From Pseudomonadota bacterium (GTDB lineage: Bacteria > Pseudomonadota > Alphaproteobacteria > Rhizobiales > Devosiaceae), in the NCBI GenBank assembly GCA_023436745.1, contig JAEZHZ010000335.1, positions 1 through 15,047 on the forward strand: a stretch of DNA of 15,047 bases. Reading direction: 5' to 3'. Below the pieces are notes generated by a model. It did not search any database. It was not told where the DNA came from and saw only the letters and a list, made by a program, of their open reading frames with translations. This document shows positions 1 to 7,557 of this stretch, piece after piece (the first letter of the stretch is position 1; each line of letters opens with the position of its first letter). The position numbers and the translations under genes were made by a program.

Positions 1-242
1 AGGTCCGCGCCAAGGCTGAACCGGGTGACCCGCGCCAGGTGGGCGCACCCATGCCGGGCGTCGTCTCGACCCTGGCCGTCAAGGAAGGTCAGGCGATCCA
101 GGCCGGTGACGTCCTGTGCTCGATCGAGGCGATGAAGATGGAGACCGCCATCCACGCTGAAGTCGACGGCGTCGTTGCCGAACTGCTGATCCGCCCCGGC
201 GACCAGATCGACGCCAAGGACCTGCTCGTCCGCCTCGGATAG
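1..242 (+). CDS. pyc: Pyruvate carboxylase, C-terminal biotinyl (BCCP) domain, 5' truncated by window
   Basis: The reading frame is open from position 3 to the TAG at 240-242, so only the last 79 residues are visible and the start lies outside the window. The fragment is a complete biotinyl/lipoyl-attachment domain. It contains the biotin acceptor motif EAMKMET, with the modified lysine at codon 135-137, preceded by GAPMPGVV and followed by the hinge GDQIDAKDLL. The linker AEPGDPRQVGAPMPG is typical of pyruvate carboxylase, where biotin carboxylase, carboxyltransferase and BCCP domains share one long polypeptide. The enzyme carboxylates pyruvate to oxaloacetate in the cytoplasm (anaplerosis). 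Propionyl- or acetyl-CoA carboxylase alpha subunits carry a similar domain, but the linker favours Pyc. A strong terminator follows 22 bp after the stop. It is metabolically unrelated to the chemotaxis genes beyond it. Confidence 0.85.
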   Translation, partial: VRAKAEPGDPRQVGAPMPGVVSTLAVKEGQAIQAGDVLCSIEAMKMETAIHAEVDGVVAELLIRPGDQIDAKDLLVRLG

Positions 243-264
243 CCCCGCCTGTCAGGACCAGCGC

Positions 265-298
265 AAAAAAGACCCTCGGATCACCTCCGAGGGTCTTT
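265..298. terminator. Bidirectional intrinsic terminator between convergent genes
   Basis: A perfect 13-bp stem (268-280 with 286-298, core GACCCTCGGA) encloses a 5-nt loop. An A6 run at 265-270 gives a U-run for minus-strand transcripts, and the plus-strand side ends in TTT. It sits 22 bp after the pyc stop (+) and 24 bp past the stop of the DUF1232 gene (-), so it can serve both convergent genes. It looks stronger for the minus strand because the U-tract is longer on that side. Confidence 0.9.
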
Positions 299-322
299 CA
301 ATTCAGGGGCGGTACGACCGGC

Positions 323-616
323 TCACATCCGCCGGTACGTCGTCTCCACCGTGCGGCTCCGAGCGCCGGCCTTTGCGGGCACCGGCAGACGCGACACGAT
401 CCAGCTCACCATCAGCGGCACCAGGATCAGGTCGTCGGCCCAACCGAGGATCGGCACCAGGTCCGGAACGAGGTCGAACGGGTTGATCAGGTAGAACGCG
501 ACGAACGCCGTCGCGGCCTTGAGATAGAGCGGCGTCGCCGGAGAACGGAACGCCTGCCACAGCAACACCACTTCCTTGCGGAAGCGCAGCACACGGGGGA
601 GAAGCATGTTCAACAT
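323..616 (-). CDS. DUF1232 (YkvA-type) small membrane protein
   Basis: This 97-residue protein has the signature of the DUF1232/YkvA family. A basic amino-terminal segment (RVLRFRKEV) is followed by a hydrophobic stretch with LINPFDLVPDLVPILGWADD (residues 43-62), in which the prolines, aspartates and the final D-D pair are the conserved features. A second hydrophobic segment (LILVPLMVSWIV) follows. The protein is probably membrane-associated, and the family's biochemical role is not established. The ATG at 616 is only 1 nt from a G6 run. An in-frame ATG at 607 (residue 4) is better spaced (about 10 nt) from the same run and may be the true start. It converges with pyc and lies downstream of the large MCP gene on the same strand, with a hairpin between them, so it is probably independent of the chemotaxis operon. 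Confidence 0.85.
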   Translation of the reverse strand: MLNMLLPRVLRFRKEVVLLWQAFRSPATPLYLKAATAFVAFYLINPFDLVPDLVPILGWADDLILVPLMVSWIVSRLPVPAKAGARSRTVETTYRRM

Positions 617-642
617 GCCCCCCTATGTGGTCTTCAGGGGAC

Positions 643-658
643 CCGGTTCAAGAACCGG
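643..658 (-). terminator. Hairpin just past the large MCP gene, possible terminator
   Basis: CCGGTT-CAAG-AACCGG forms a perfect 6-bp stem with a 4-nt loop, 14 bp beyond the stop codon of the MCP gene. There is no U-run after it on the minus strand, so termination is inferred from position only. It could instead be a protein-binding dyad upstream of the DUF1232 gene, whose start is 26 bp further on. Confidence 0.4.
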
Positions 659-672
659 ACCCAAATCTGTGA

Positions 673-3210
673 TCAGAACTCGCTCCAGTCCTTGTCCACC
701 GCGGCATTGCCGTGGCTGAGATAGGATTTCGCCGCCGTCCTGAGCTTGTCCTGGAGCCCGCGCGCGCCATCCGCGATCGCCTTGACCGTGGTCTGGCGGG
801 CCGGCTGCTGGGCCGTGGGCCGCCGGATGGCGTCGGCGCGGCCATCCTCGGTGGTGAAGATATCCACCACCTGGTCGAGCTTGCTCGCCTGCGCCTCGGT
901 CTGCTCGATGGCGGCATTGATCTCCTCGACCAGCGCGGCATTGTGCTGGGTCATCTCGTCCATGGTCCGCACCGCGGTGTTGACCTCGTCGATGGCCGAG
1001 GCCTGCTCGCGGCTCTCGCGGGCGATCGAGCCCATCAGTTCGTTCGAGGACCGGGCGGACTGCAGCATGGTTTCAAGCTTGGCGGCCGCGTCGGAAACGA
1101 GCTTGCTGCCGCTGTTGACCTCGATCGCCGACTGCTCGATCAGCACCTTGACCTCGTTCGAGGCCTGCGCCGCGGACTGGGCGAGACGGCGCACTTCCAC
1201 CGCCACCACCGCGAAGCCCTTGCCTGCGTCGCCCGCCCGCGCCGCCTCAACCGAGGCGTTGAGGGCCAGCAGGTTGGTCTGGAACGCGATGTCGTCGATC
1301 AGCCCGATGATATTGGAGATCTTGGCCGAAGACTGGGTGATGCGCTGCATCGCCTCGGTGGCCTGCGACATGACCTCGCCGCCATCCTCAGCCGTGCGGG
1401 TGACCTGCGCGGCGACGCTGCTCGCCTCCTTGGCGCGCTCGGCGTTCTGCAGCACTGTCGCCGCCAGCTGCTCCATGGTGGCGCTGGTTTCCTCGATGGT
1501 GGCAGCCTGCTTGGTCGTGCGCTCGGAGAGGTCGTTGGCGCCGGAGAGGATTTCTCCTGTCGCGCTCTTGAGCGTGCGTGAGGTCGACTTCAGCTGCCCC
1601 ACCACGTCGGTGAGCTTCTCGGCCACGGCGTTGGTGTCCGCCTTGAGCTTCGCGAAGGCGCCCTGGAAGTCGCCATGCATGCGCTGGGTCAGGTCGGTAT
1701 GCGCCAGTGCCGACAGCACCTGGCCGGTTTCGGTTACGCCGCGGTCGACGGTGGCCACCAGTTCGTTGACGGAGTGGGCGAGCGCGTTGAGCTCGGAATC
1801 GGGGAACTCCGTCTCGACGCGACGGGTGAAGTCGCCGGCAATGGCGGCATCCACCACCTCGCCGAAGGCGCGTTGCAGGTCCTGCATCATCGCGGTGCGC
1901 TCGGCCTGGGTGCGCAGCACCTGCGCCGCTTCGGCCTCGGTCATCTGCGCGATGCGGATGCCATTCTCGCGGAAAACCTCCACCGCTCGCGCCATCGCGC
2001 CGATCTCGTCCTGCCGTTCGGTACCGCGCACGTCGACATCGAGATCGCCTTCGGCCAGCGCCTCCATGGTCGAGGTGAGCCGGCTGATGGGCTTGGTCAG
2101 CGAACGCGCGAACAATGCCCCGACGGCGGCGGCGATCGCCAGCAGCACGCCGCCCACCATCAGCGTCAGGTTGCGCATCTCGTCCACGGCCGCAAAGACC
2201 TCGTGCTCGGGCTGCACCGCCACCACCGCCCACACGGTATCGCCAACCGCAACCGGCTTGGCGCGCACCACCATGGTGTCACCGCGATAGTCGGTGCTGG
2301 TGCCCTCGGCGGTTTCGCCTTCGAAGGCACGCGCAATCGCGTCCGAGGTCAGGCTGGTGACGAGCACGTCCGGCTCTTCGGTGTGCCTCGAGTCGCTGCG
2401 CAGCAGGCCGTCCTGGCCGATGACGACCACTTCCCCGGTGCCGCCGAGTCCGGACAGCCCCGACATCTGGGTGCTGACCGCAACCGGCGAGATGGCGAGC
2501 ACCATCACCCCGGTGGCCGTGTTGCCCTCGTGCACGGGCATGGCGATGAAGCTCTCGACGGTCCCGCTCGGCCCGTAGTTGGTGAAGTCGACGAATGCTG
2601 CAGCGCCCGGCGCAAGGTCCTTGGCTGCCGCAAAGGCCCGGCCGAGCCCCGATCGGGCCGCCGTTGCGTCGGAGACCACGTTGGTGGCGAAGTCCGGGTT
2701 CTTGGCCACGGAATAGACCACGTCGCCCGCCGCGCTGATCAGCAGCACGTCGCTGTAGTCGCGCTCCAGCATCAGCGTGCGGAAGCCCGGGTGGAACCGC
2801 TTGTGCGGGGCATCGTAGGTTGCGCCCTTGGCGCCGACGCTGTCGACCGAGGAGCGGTCCTCGGGGCTGGGATTCTCGGTGACGTAGGCGGTCTGCAACT
2901 GCAGCGTTGCCCGCTCCTTGAGCCCCATGCGCAGTTCGTCCACCGCGCGCGTCAGGTTCTTCATCGCCGTGACGGTGTCGGAGCGCTGCACGAACAGCCT
3001 GAGGTCCACCTCGGCGCTGCGGTAATAGTCGCTGACCATGACGCTTGCGGTATTGAGCGCGGCCTGCATCGACTGGTCGCGCTGCTGCTGCACCGTGCCG
3101 AGACCGATGAAAAAGCTGGCTATGCCGACGCCCGCGCTCACCACCAGGGCGGAGCCCACCAGTGCAAGCGGCAACTTCTGCGCGATCTTCAATTGCGGCA
3201 GCAAACGCAT
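673..3210 (-). CDS. Large methyl-accepting chemotaxis protein, Cache-like periplasmic domain, tandem HAMP, DWSEF tail
   Basis: This 845-residue transmembrane receptor has TM1 at about 13-36, a periplasmic region of about 310 residues (37-346) and TM2 at about 347-368. A HAMP domain follows at 368-421, then a second HAMP-like module at about 455-545 (LAHTDLTQRM). The MCP signalling coiled coil spans about 555-780, with its hairpin tip at 640-665 (DIAFQTNLLALN, VEAARAGDAGKGFAVVA). The periplasmic stretch VLLISAAGDVVYSVAKNPDF resembles Cache-type ligand-binding domains; the ligand cannot be told from sequence. The last five residues, DWSEF, fit the aromatic-x-x-aromatic pentapeptide that tethers CheR/CheB. 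The ATG at 3210 is chosen because GGAG lies 7 nt upstream and the basic MRLLPQLKIAQK precedes TM1 directly. An in-frame start at 3318 would add 36 atypical residues. It is separated from the upstream cheY by 242 bp with its own apparent operator region. Confidence 0.92.
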   Translation of the reverse strand: MRLLPQLKIAQKLPLALVGSALVVSAGVGIASFFIGLGTVQQQRDQSMQAALNTASVMVSDYYRSAEVDLRLFVQRSDTVTAMKNLTRAVDELRMGLKERATLQLQTAYVTENPSPEDRSSVDSVGAKGATYDAPHKRFHPGFRTLMLERDYSDVLLISAAGDVVYSVAKNPDFATNVVSDATAARSGLGRAFAAAKDLAPGAAAFVDFTNYGPSGTVESFIAMPVHEGNTATGVMVLAISPVAVSTQMSGLSGLGGTGEVVVIGQDGLLRSDSRHTEEPDVLVTSLTSDAIARAFEGETAEGTSTDYRGDTMVVRAKPVAVGDTVWAVVAVQPEHEVFAAVDEMRNLTLMVGGVLLAIAAAVGALFARSLTKPISRLTSTMEALAEGDLDVDVRGTERQDEIGAMARAVEVFRENGIRIAQMTEAEAAQVLRTQAERTAMMQDLQRAFGEVVDAAIAGDFTRRVETEFPDSELNALAHSVNELVATVDRGVTETGQVLSALAHTDLTQRMHGDFQGAFAKLKADTNAVAEKLTDVVGQLKSTSRTLKSATGEILSGANDLSERTTKQAATIEETSATMEQLAATVLQNAERAKEASSVAAQVTRTAEDGGEVMSQATEAMQRITQSSAKISNIIGLIDDIAFQTNLLALNASVEAARAGDAGKGFAVVAVEVRRLAQSAAQASNEVKVLIEQSAIEVNSGSKLVSDAAAKLETMLQSARSSNELMGSIARESREQASAIDEVNTAVRTMDEMTQHNAALVEEINAAIEQTEAQASKLDQVVDIFTTEDGRADAIRRPTAQQPARQTTVKAIADGARGLQDKLRTAAKSYLSHGNAAVDKDWSEF

Positions 3211-3294
3211 CCCATCACTCCAAGTGACCTGTCCCGGCCAGCCGCTCCCACGGCGCGCCTTCGGCGATTGCACGGGACAGTAATATCTCCCCCA

Positions 3295-3322
3295 CCGGCT
3301 GTGCCGGCATCGTTGCAACGAT
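3295..3322. promoter_or_regulatory. Two adjacent dyads upstream of the large MCP gene, candidate operator
   Basis: CCGGC-TGT-GCCGG (3295-3307) is followed after 1 nt by the perfect 14-bp palindrome ATCGTTGCAACGAT (3309-3322). They lie 85-112 bp upstream of the MCP start at 3210, in the only sizeable non-coding stretch ahead of that gene. This is the usual place for a regulator site, but I do not recognise the cognate protein. Confidence 0.45.
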
Positions 3323-3335
3323 ACACTCGGCAGGC

Positions 3336-3350
3336 TTAATCACTTCTTAC
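3336..3350. promoter_or_regulatory. CtrA-like site (TTAA-N7-TTAC) upstream of the large MCP gene
   Basis: TTAA-TCACTTC-TTAC matches 7 of 8 fixed positions of the alphaproteobacterial CtrA consensus TTAA-N7-TTAA. It lies 126-140 bp upstream of the MCP start and beyond the cheY terminator hairpins, in a promoter-like setting. CtrA commonly controls motility and chemotaxis genes in this class. The site is short, so the call rests on position and AT-richness in a GC-rich genome. Confidence 0.35.
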
Positions 3351-3379
3351 GGGAGACGCTGGCCCTGCCTGCTCTCTTG

Positions 3380-3424
3380 GGCCGCAGGCGGCCGCAAACA
3401 CAAAGGCCGCCCTCGCGGACGGCC
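3380..3424 (-). terminator. Tandem hairpins after the second cheY, likely terminator
   Basis: Reading the minus strand past the cheY stop at 3453, a GC-rich imperfect hairpin (3424-3405, arms GGCCG/CGGCC) is followed directly by TTTGTGTTTG. A second perfect hairpin (3393-3380, GGCCG-CAGG-CGGCC) comes next. The first hairpin plus its T-rich tail resembles an intrinsic terminator 28 bp after the gene, separating cheY from the downstream MCP gene. Confidence 0.55.
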
Positions 3425-3452
3425 CTGCTACGGATCGGACTGGACGGCTGGC

Positions 3453-3842
3453 TCAGGTCAGCGCCCCGATGACCGCCTCGATGCGCTTCTTCATGGTCGA
3501 GGCGTCGAACGGCTTGATGATGTAGTTGTTCACGCCGAACGAGATCGCCTCCTTCACCTGCTCCTTGTCGGAGCGGCCGGTGGCCATGATGAACGGCATC
3601 GACTGGGTGCGCGGATGCTTGCGGATGACCTTGAGCAGGGTCAGTCCGTCGATGTCTTCCATGTTCCAGTCGGAAATGATCAGGTCGACATTGGTCTTCT
3701 CGAGCTTGCCGAGAGCGTCGCGGCCGCTCTTTGCCTCGATGATGTCCTTGAAGCCCAGCTGGGTGAGGATGTACTTGCAAATCCCCCGCATGGACTGCTG
3801 GTCGTCCACGACGAGGACGCTGAGAGCGCTGGCTTTGGGCAT
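3453..3842 (-). CDS. cheY: CheY-like single-domain response regulator (second copy)
   Basis: This is a 129-residue receiver domain with no output domain. The acidic pair is D13-D14, the phospho-acceptor D58 (in IISDWNM), the switch threonine T88 (MATGRS), the aromatic Y107 and the lysine K110 in IIKPF. All residues needed for phosphorylation and CheY-type switching are present. The proline usual after the N-M that follows the phospho-aspartate is replaced by glutamate (DWNMEDIDG), which sets it apart from the other CheY in this cluster. It lies 133 bp downstream of cheB on the same strand and is followed by hairpins, so it may be a separate unit or the end of the cheD-mcp-cheR-cheB operon. 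Likely roles are flagellar motor binding or a phosphate sink for CheA. The start is the ATG at 3842; no strong ribosome binding site is seen. Confidence 0.9.
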   Translation of the reverse strand: MPKASALSVLVVDDQQSMRGICKYILTQLGFKDIIEAKSGRDALGKLEKTNVDLIISDWNMEDIDGLTLLKVIRKHPRTQSMPFIMATGRSDKEQVKEAISFGVNNYIIKPFDASTMKKRIEAVIGALT

Positions 3843-3975
3843 GGTCTCGTTCTACACCTTCTTGGCGCCACGGAGCCGGCGGGCGGCCCCGTTCCTTCTG
3901 TCACACAAGTCTAGAAGGCCAAGCGTTACAAATCTCTCAATCGTGGCGGCGGCATTGAAGGGGCGCAGTTTGCCT

Positions 3976-5025
3976 TTACGCGGCTGATTTCAGCCGCACC
4001 AGCGCGCTGGCCAGCCGCCCGGCGATCGCATCGAGCGGAGCCTGCTCGACCACCGCCCCTTCCTCGAACGCCACCCTCGGCATGCCGTAGACCAGCGCCG
4101 TCGCCTGGTTCTGTCCCACGGTATAGGCGCCGGCGTCGCGCATCATCCTCAGCCCCCGCGCACCGTCCCGTCCCATGCCGGTGAGAATGGCACCCACCGC
4201 CATCGGACCGATGGTACGGGCGACGGATTCGAACAGCACGTCGACGCTCGGCCGGTGCCCCGAAGCCAGGTCGTCCTGTGTCAGGCGCGCCTTGAGCTGG
4301 CCGGAGCTGCGCTCGACGCGCAGGTGATAGTCGCCACGTGCCACATAGGCATGCCCGGGCACGAGCGGCATTCGGTCGGCGGCCTCGACTACCTTCAGTG
4401 CGCACAGTTCATCGAGCCGGGCCGCAAAGCGGTTGGTGAAACCGGCGGGCATGTGCTGGGCAATGACCACGGGCGGGCAATCCGCCGGCAGGTCGGACAG
4501 CACGGTGCGGATTGCCTCGACGCCACCGGTTGACGCGCCGATGGCGATCAGTGCGCCGGCCGGTGCGGCCGCTGACTTGATCGAAGCCCTGGGCGCCTCG
4601 GCCCGGCTGACGGCGCGCCCGCGCACATCAGACTTCGCCGCGGCACGGATCTTGTCGCGCAGTCCTGCGCCGAAAGCCTCGATGCCACCCTCGAACTCCG
4701 CGCTGGGCTTGGCGACGAAGTCGACCGCGCCCAGTTCCAGCGCTAGGAGGGTCTCGCTTGCCCCCTTCTTGGTGAGCGTCGACACCATCACGACCGGCGT
4801 CGGCCGCAAACGCATCAGCTTTTCGAGAAAGGCGAGCCCGTTCATGTTGGGCATTTCGATGTCGAGCGTGACCACGTCCGGGTCGAGTTGCTTGATCTTC
4901 TCGCGGGCATCGATCGGATCCGTGGCGGTGCCGACCACCACAATGTCGTTGTCGCGGCTGAGCATGCGAGACAGCACCTCACGGATCAGCGCCGAATCGT
5001 CGACGACAAGGACCTTGATGCTCAT
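3976..5025 (-). CDS. cheB: CheB protein-glutamate methylesterase/glutamine deamidase
   Basis: At 349 residues this is full length for CheB. The amino-terminal receiver domain (1-120) has D9/D10, phospho-acceptor D55 (VTLDIEMP), a switch threonine at 83-85 and K106 (VAKPS). A linker at about 128-155 leads to the methylesterase domain (156-345). The catalytic triad is S165 (GASTGG), H191 (AQHMP) and D287 (TGMGRDG), each one position from the E. coli residues. Phosphorylation by CheA activates hydrolysis of receptor glutamyl methyl esters, opposing CheR. Its ATG overlaps the cheR stop in an ATGA arrangement (5022-5025), implying translational coupling and co-regulated synthesis of the two enzymes. 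Nothing is missing from the active site. Confidence 0.97.
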   Translation of the reverse strand: MSIKVLVVDDSALIREVLSRMLSRDNDIVVVGTATDPIDAREKIKQLDPDVVTLDIEMPNMNGLAFLEKLMRLRPTPVVMVSTLTKKGASETLLALELGAVDFVAKPSAEFEGGIEAFGAGLRDKIRAAAKSDVRGRAVSRAEAPRASIKSAAAPAGALIAIGASTGGVEAIRTVLSDLPADCPPVVIAQHMPAGFTNRFAARLDELCALKVVEAADRMPLVPGHAYVARGDYHLRVERSSGQLKARLTQDDLASGHRPSVDVLFESVARTIGPMAVGAILTGMGRDGARGLRMMRDAGAYTVGQNQATALVYGMPRVAFEEGAVVEQAPLDAIAGRLASALVRLKSAA

Positions 5026-5870
5026 GCGGCAGCTCGTTTGCGTAGAGGTTCACGGGATTGGTAGATGGTCTTGCCGACGAGGCGGAAACCCTCGCCGCCG
5101 GACCCCAGGTTCTCTGAATGGCCGATATAGAGAAACCCTTCCGGTGCCAGCATCCGGCCCAACCGGCCGAACACCTCGCCCTGGGTGGGCTTGTCGAAGT
5201 AGATGGCCACGTTGCGGCAGAAGATCGCGTCGAACGGCCCCTTCATCGGCCAGGGCGCACTGATCAGGTTCAGTTGCCTGAACGCAACCAGCTGGGCAGC
5301 CGCCTCCGGTATACGAATCGTGCCGTCACCGCGCCGTTCCAGCAATCGTTGCCGCTCGCTTGAAAGACCGTTGAGCTCGGCCTCGGGATAGATACCGGCG
5401 GCAGCCCGGGCGATCACGGCCGTGTCGATGTCGGTCGCAAGAATGCGGAAGTCCCACCGCTTCAGCTCCGGATAGGCTGCCAGCAGGTCCATGGCGATGG
5501 TGTAGGGCTCCTGCCCGGTGGAGCATCCGGCTGACCAGATGCGCAGCCGCGTGCCGCGCGGACGCTCTCGGATCAGCGTGTCGACGAACGAGCGCAGGTG
5601 CTCGAAATGATGGTCTTCGCGGTAGAAGCGGGTGAGGTTCGTCGTGAGCGCGTTGACGAAGTTCTGCCCGTCTTCCTCGGTGCCGGCCGTCTCGAGATAA
5701 TCGAGATAGGCGTCGAAGCTCGGCAGCCCGAGGGCCCTGACGATCTTGCTGAGGCGGGAAACGACCAAAGTGCGCTTGGCGTCGCTGAGCGAGATTCCGG
5801 CCACCTGGTACACACGGGCTTTGACGCGGTTGAATTCCCGGTCGCTAAGGGAGAGTTCTCCCGGATCCAT
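5022..5870 (-). CDS. cheR: CheR chemotaxis protein methyltransferase
   Basis: This 282-residue protein has the normal CheR layout. An all-helical amino-terminal domain (about 5-85) ends in TNLTRFYRE, where R84 is part of the conserved substrate-site motif. The S-adenosylmethionine-binding domain has WSAGCSTGQEPY (112-123), LATDID (144-149), FCRNVAIYF (217-225) and HSEN (251-254). It methylates glutamates on MCP coiled coils. The DWSEF tail of the large MCP in this cluster is a plausible tether. Its stop overlaps the cheB start by 4 bp, and it begins 39 bp after the stop of the upstream MCP, so it is part of the cheD-mcp-cheR-cheB run. The ATG at 5870 has an AGG 4-5 nt upstream. Confidence 0.97.
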   Translation of the reverse strand: MDPGELSLSDREFNRVKARVYQVAGISLSDAKRTLVVSRLSKIVRALGLPSFDAYLDYLETAGTEEDGQNFVNALTTNLTRFYREDHHFEHLRSFVDTLIRERPRGTRLRIWSAGCSTGQEPYTIAMDLLAAYPELKRWDFRILATDIDTAVIARAAAGIYPEAELNGLSSERQRLLERRGDGTIRIPEAAAQLVAFRQLNLISAPWPMKGPFDAIFCRNVAIYFDKPTQGEVFGRLGRMLAPEGFLYIGHSENLGSGGEGFRLVGKTIYQSREPLRKRAAA

Positions 5871-5909
5871 TCTGCCTATCCCGTTTGCCGATGCCGCAGC
5901 GCCCGCTTC

Positions 5910-7418
5910 TCATGAGGCGCGCGCCAACTGCGCCGGCTGTTCCGCCGGGGCTGCCAGTGCAGCCATCCGCTCTCCGAGGCGCTTCAATGCGGCCTCCCCG
6001 GTTTCGAGCGTTACCGCGATGCTATCGGTCTCATTGCTTAGATTGCGTAAATGCGCTTCGAGCCCGGCCATCATTCTCTGAAGGCCTTCGGCATCGGCGA
6101 CGCCCGCCTCCGCCTGGGCGCGGCCGCGGCTCACCGCGGCACGGATATCCTTGGCGGAGCGATTGCTCAGTTGTGCAAGCTGGCGTACCTCGTCGGCCAC
6201 CACCGCGAAGCCCGCCCCCTTCTCGCCGGCGCGCGCAGCCTCCACCGCGGCGTTGAGCGCCAGCAAATTGGTCCGGAACGAGATGTCCTCGATGGAGGCG
6301 ACCATCTTGTCGATCTGTGCGGTAAGGGCGTCGATCTCCCCCGCCGCCGCTCCGGCACGCCGCGCTGCGAGATCGGCGTCCGCAGCGATGTTCCGTGCCT
6401 GCCGCCCGATTGCCGAGGCCTGTCGCAGGCGACCGGCACCGTCTGCCAGCACCTGGCCACCATGTTCCACTTCGGCGCCGCTTTCGCCCACCAGCGTGCC
6501 GAGTTCTCCGGCGCGCGCCTCGAAGGTCGTGACAAGTTCCGCCACCCGCTGCAACCGCCGCTCGACGGCGCTGCGCAGCGCCCTCTCCTGATCGACTTGC
6601 TGGGAGAGCGAGCGCGTCTGGTCGGACAGGCGCTGCGCGATCTCCCCGAGCGGTCCCGAGAGCGCATCCGGCATCTCGCCACCGGCCGCAACCTGCGCCA
6701 GCCGCGACAGATGTTCGTCGAGCCGCTCCATTCCGCCATTCAGGGATTCGAGCGCCCGGTGCCGCAGCGTTGCGGACCGCTCGAAGCGAAAGCCCGTCTG
6801 CCCGTCCCCGATGGCGGTTGCCAGCGCGTCGAGCTCGTCATCCTCGATATAGCTGCCTGCCGGCTCGAGCTCGAGCAGATAGCGCGACGGGGTAAGGTCC
6901 TGGCGATGAACGTGGAACCGGTGGTCCCCCAGCATCACCATGGCTTGCTCCGGTGCGCCGCCGCCGGCAGCCAGATAGCCGCTGCCGAACAGCCCATCCA
7001 GCGTGCCGCCCTCGGCCGCTTTCGGCGCCAGCCGCTCGAAACCGGCACTGGCGGCGAGAACCCTGCCGCCCTGCTCGATGACGGCGGCAGGCTGCCGCAA
7101 GGTGCCGATCGCCGCCTTGTAGGTGTGGGCCTTTTCCAGCCGCCGCCCGAGCCGGGTCACGATGCCATCGATGCTGAGGGTACCGTCGGGCCGCTCGCTG
7201 AGGTCAGCAGCGAGGGCGAGGGCCGAAAGCGTTTCCTGTTCCTGACGGTCGGCGATGACCGCCACCGCCATGGTCCCGGCGATGGCAAGGCCCACGAGGC
7301 TGCCGGCCACGGTGAGGAAGACCGGCCCGGGCCCGAGCGCCAGGCAGAGTCCCCCGCCGGCAGCGACTGCGCCGAGCCATATCCCGTTGATGATCAGCGC
7401 ATGGTTCAGCCGGACCAT
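5910..7418 (-). CDS. MCP-type receptor with two TM segments, no periplasmic domain, and a PAS-like sensor
   Basis: This 502-residue protein begins with two hydrophobic helices (about 8-29 and 33-56) joined by only a few residues, so it has no periplasmic sensor. Residues 100-190 read as a PAS-like domain (QPAAVIEQGGRVLAASAGF, then FHVHRQDL), suggesting sensing of an internal or membrane signal. The signalling coiled coil follows (about 290-485) with tip DISFRTNLLALN and AVEAARAGEKGAGFAVVADEV. The usual Q before TN is R, a variant I associate with alphaproteobacterial receptors. No HAMP domain is obvious, and the carboxyl end (AQLARAS) lacks a CheR-docking pentapeptide. I chose the ATG at 7418 because it leads straight into TM1. 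An upstream in-frame ATG at 7487 would add 23 residues, and neither has a strong ribosome binding site. It sits between cheD and cheR, 39 bp from cheR. Confidence 0.88.
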   Translation of the reverse strand: MVRLNHALIINGIWLGAVAAGGGLCLALGPGPVFLTVAGSLVGLAIAGTMAVAVIADRQEQETLSALALAADLSERPDGTLSIDGIVTRLGRRLEKAHTYKAAIGTLRQPAAVIEQGGRVLAASAGFERLAPKAAEGGTLDGLFGSGYLAAGGGAPEQAMVMLGDHRFHVHRQDLTPSRYLLELEPAGSYIEDDELDALATAIGDGQTGFRFERSATLRHRALESLNGGMERLDEHLSRLAQVAAGGEMPDALSGPLGEIAQRLSDQTRSLSQQVDQERALRSAVERRLQRVAELVTTFEARAGELGTLVGESGAEVEHGGQVLADGAGRLRQASAIGRQARNIAADADLAARRAGAAAGEIDALTAQIDKMVASIEDISFRTNLLALNAAVEAARAGEKGAGFAVVADEVRQLAQLSNRSAKDIRAAVSRGRAQAEAGVADAEGLQRMMAGLEAHLRNLSNETDSIAVTLETGEAALKRLGERMAALAAPAEQPAQLARAS

Positions 7419-7557
7419 GGCGTAGCGCTGGAGACTGGAATCGACGGGTTGAACATGAAGGCAAAGTAAACGCCCATGGTTAACCATGTGTTTCCAGTAT
7501 TGCGCCCTGGCGGGGATTTAGCCGTCCAATCCTGCGTGCCGCAGCGAGCGACGTCGC

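Noticed and set aside
3211..3318. In-frame amino-terminal extension of 36 residues on the large MCP
   Set aside because: The ATG at 3210 has a well-spaced GGAG and leads directly into a typical basic-then-TM receptor start. The extension overlaps the promoter dyads and has no receptor-like features.
1675..3339. Long plus-strand open frame opposite the large MCP
   Set aside because: Antisense artefact of high GC. The product is rich in H, G, R and A with no recognisable domain, while the minus strand encodes a complete MCP.
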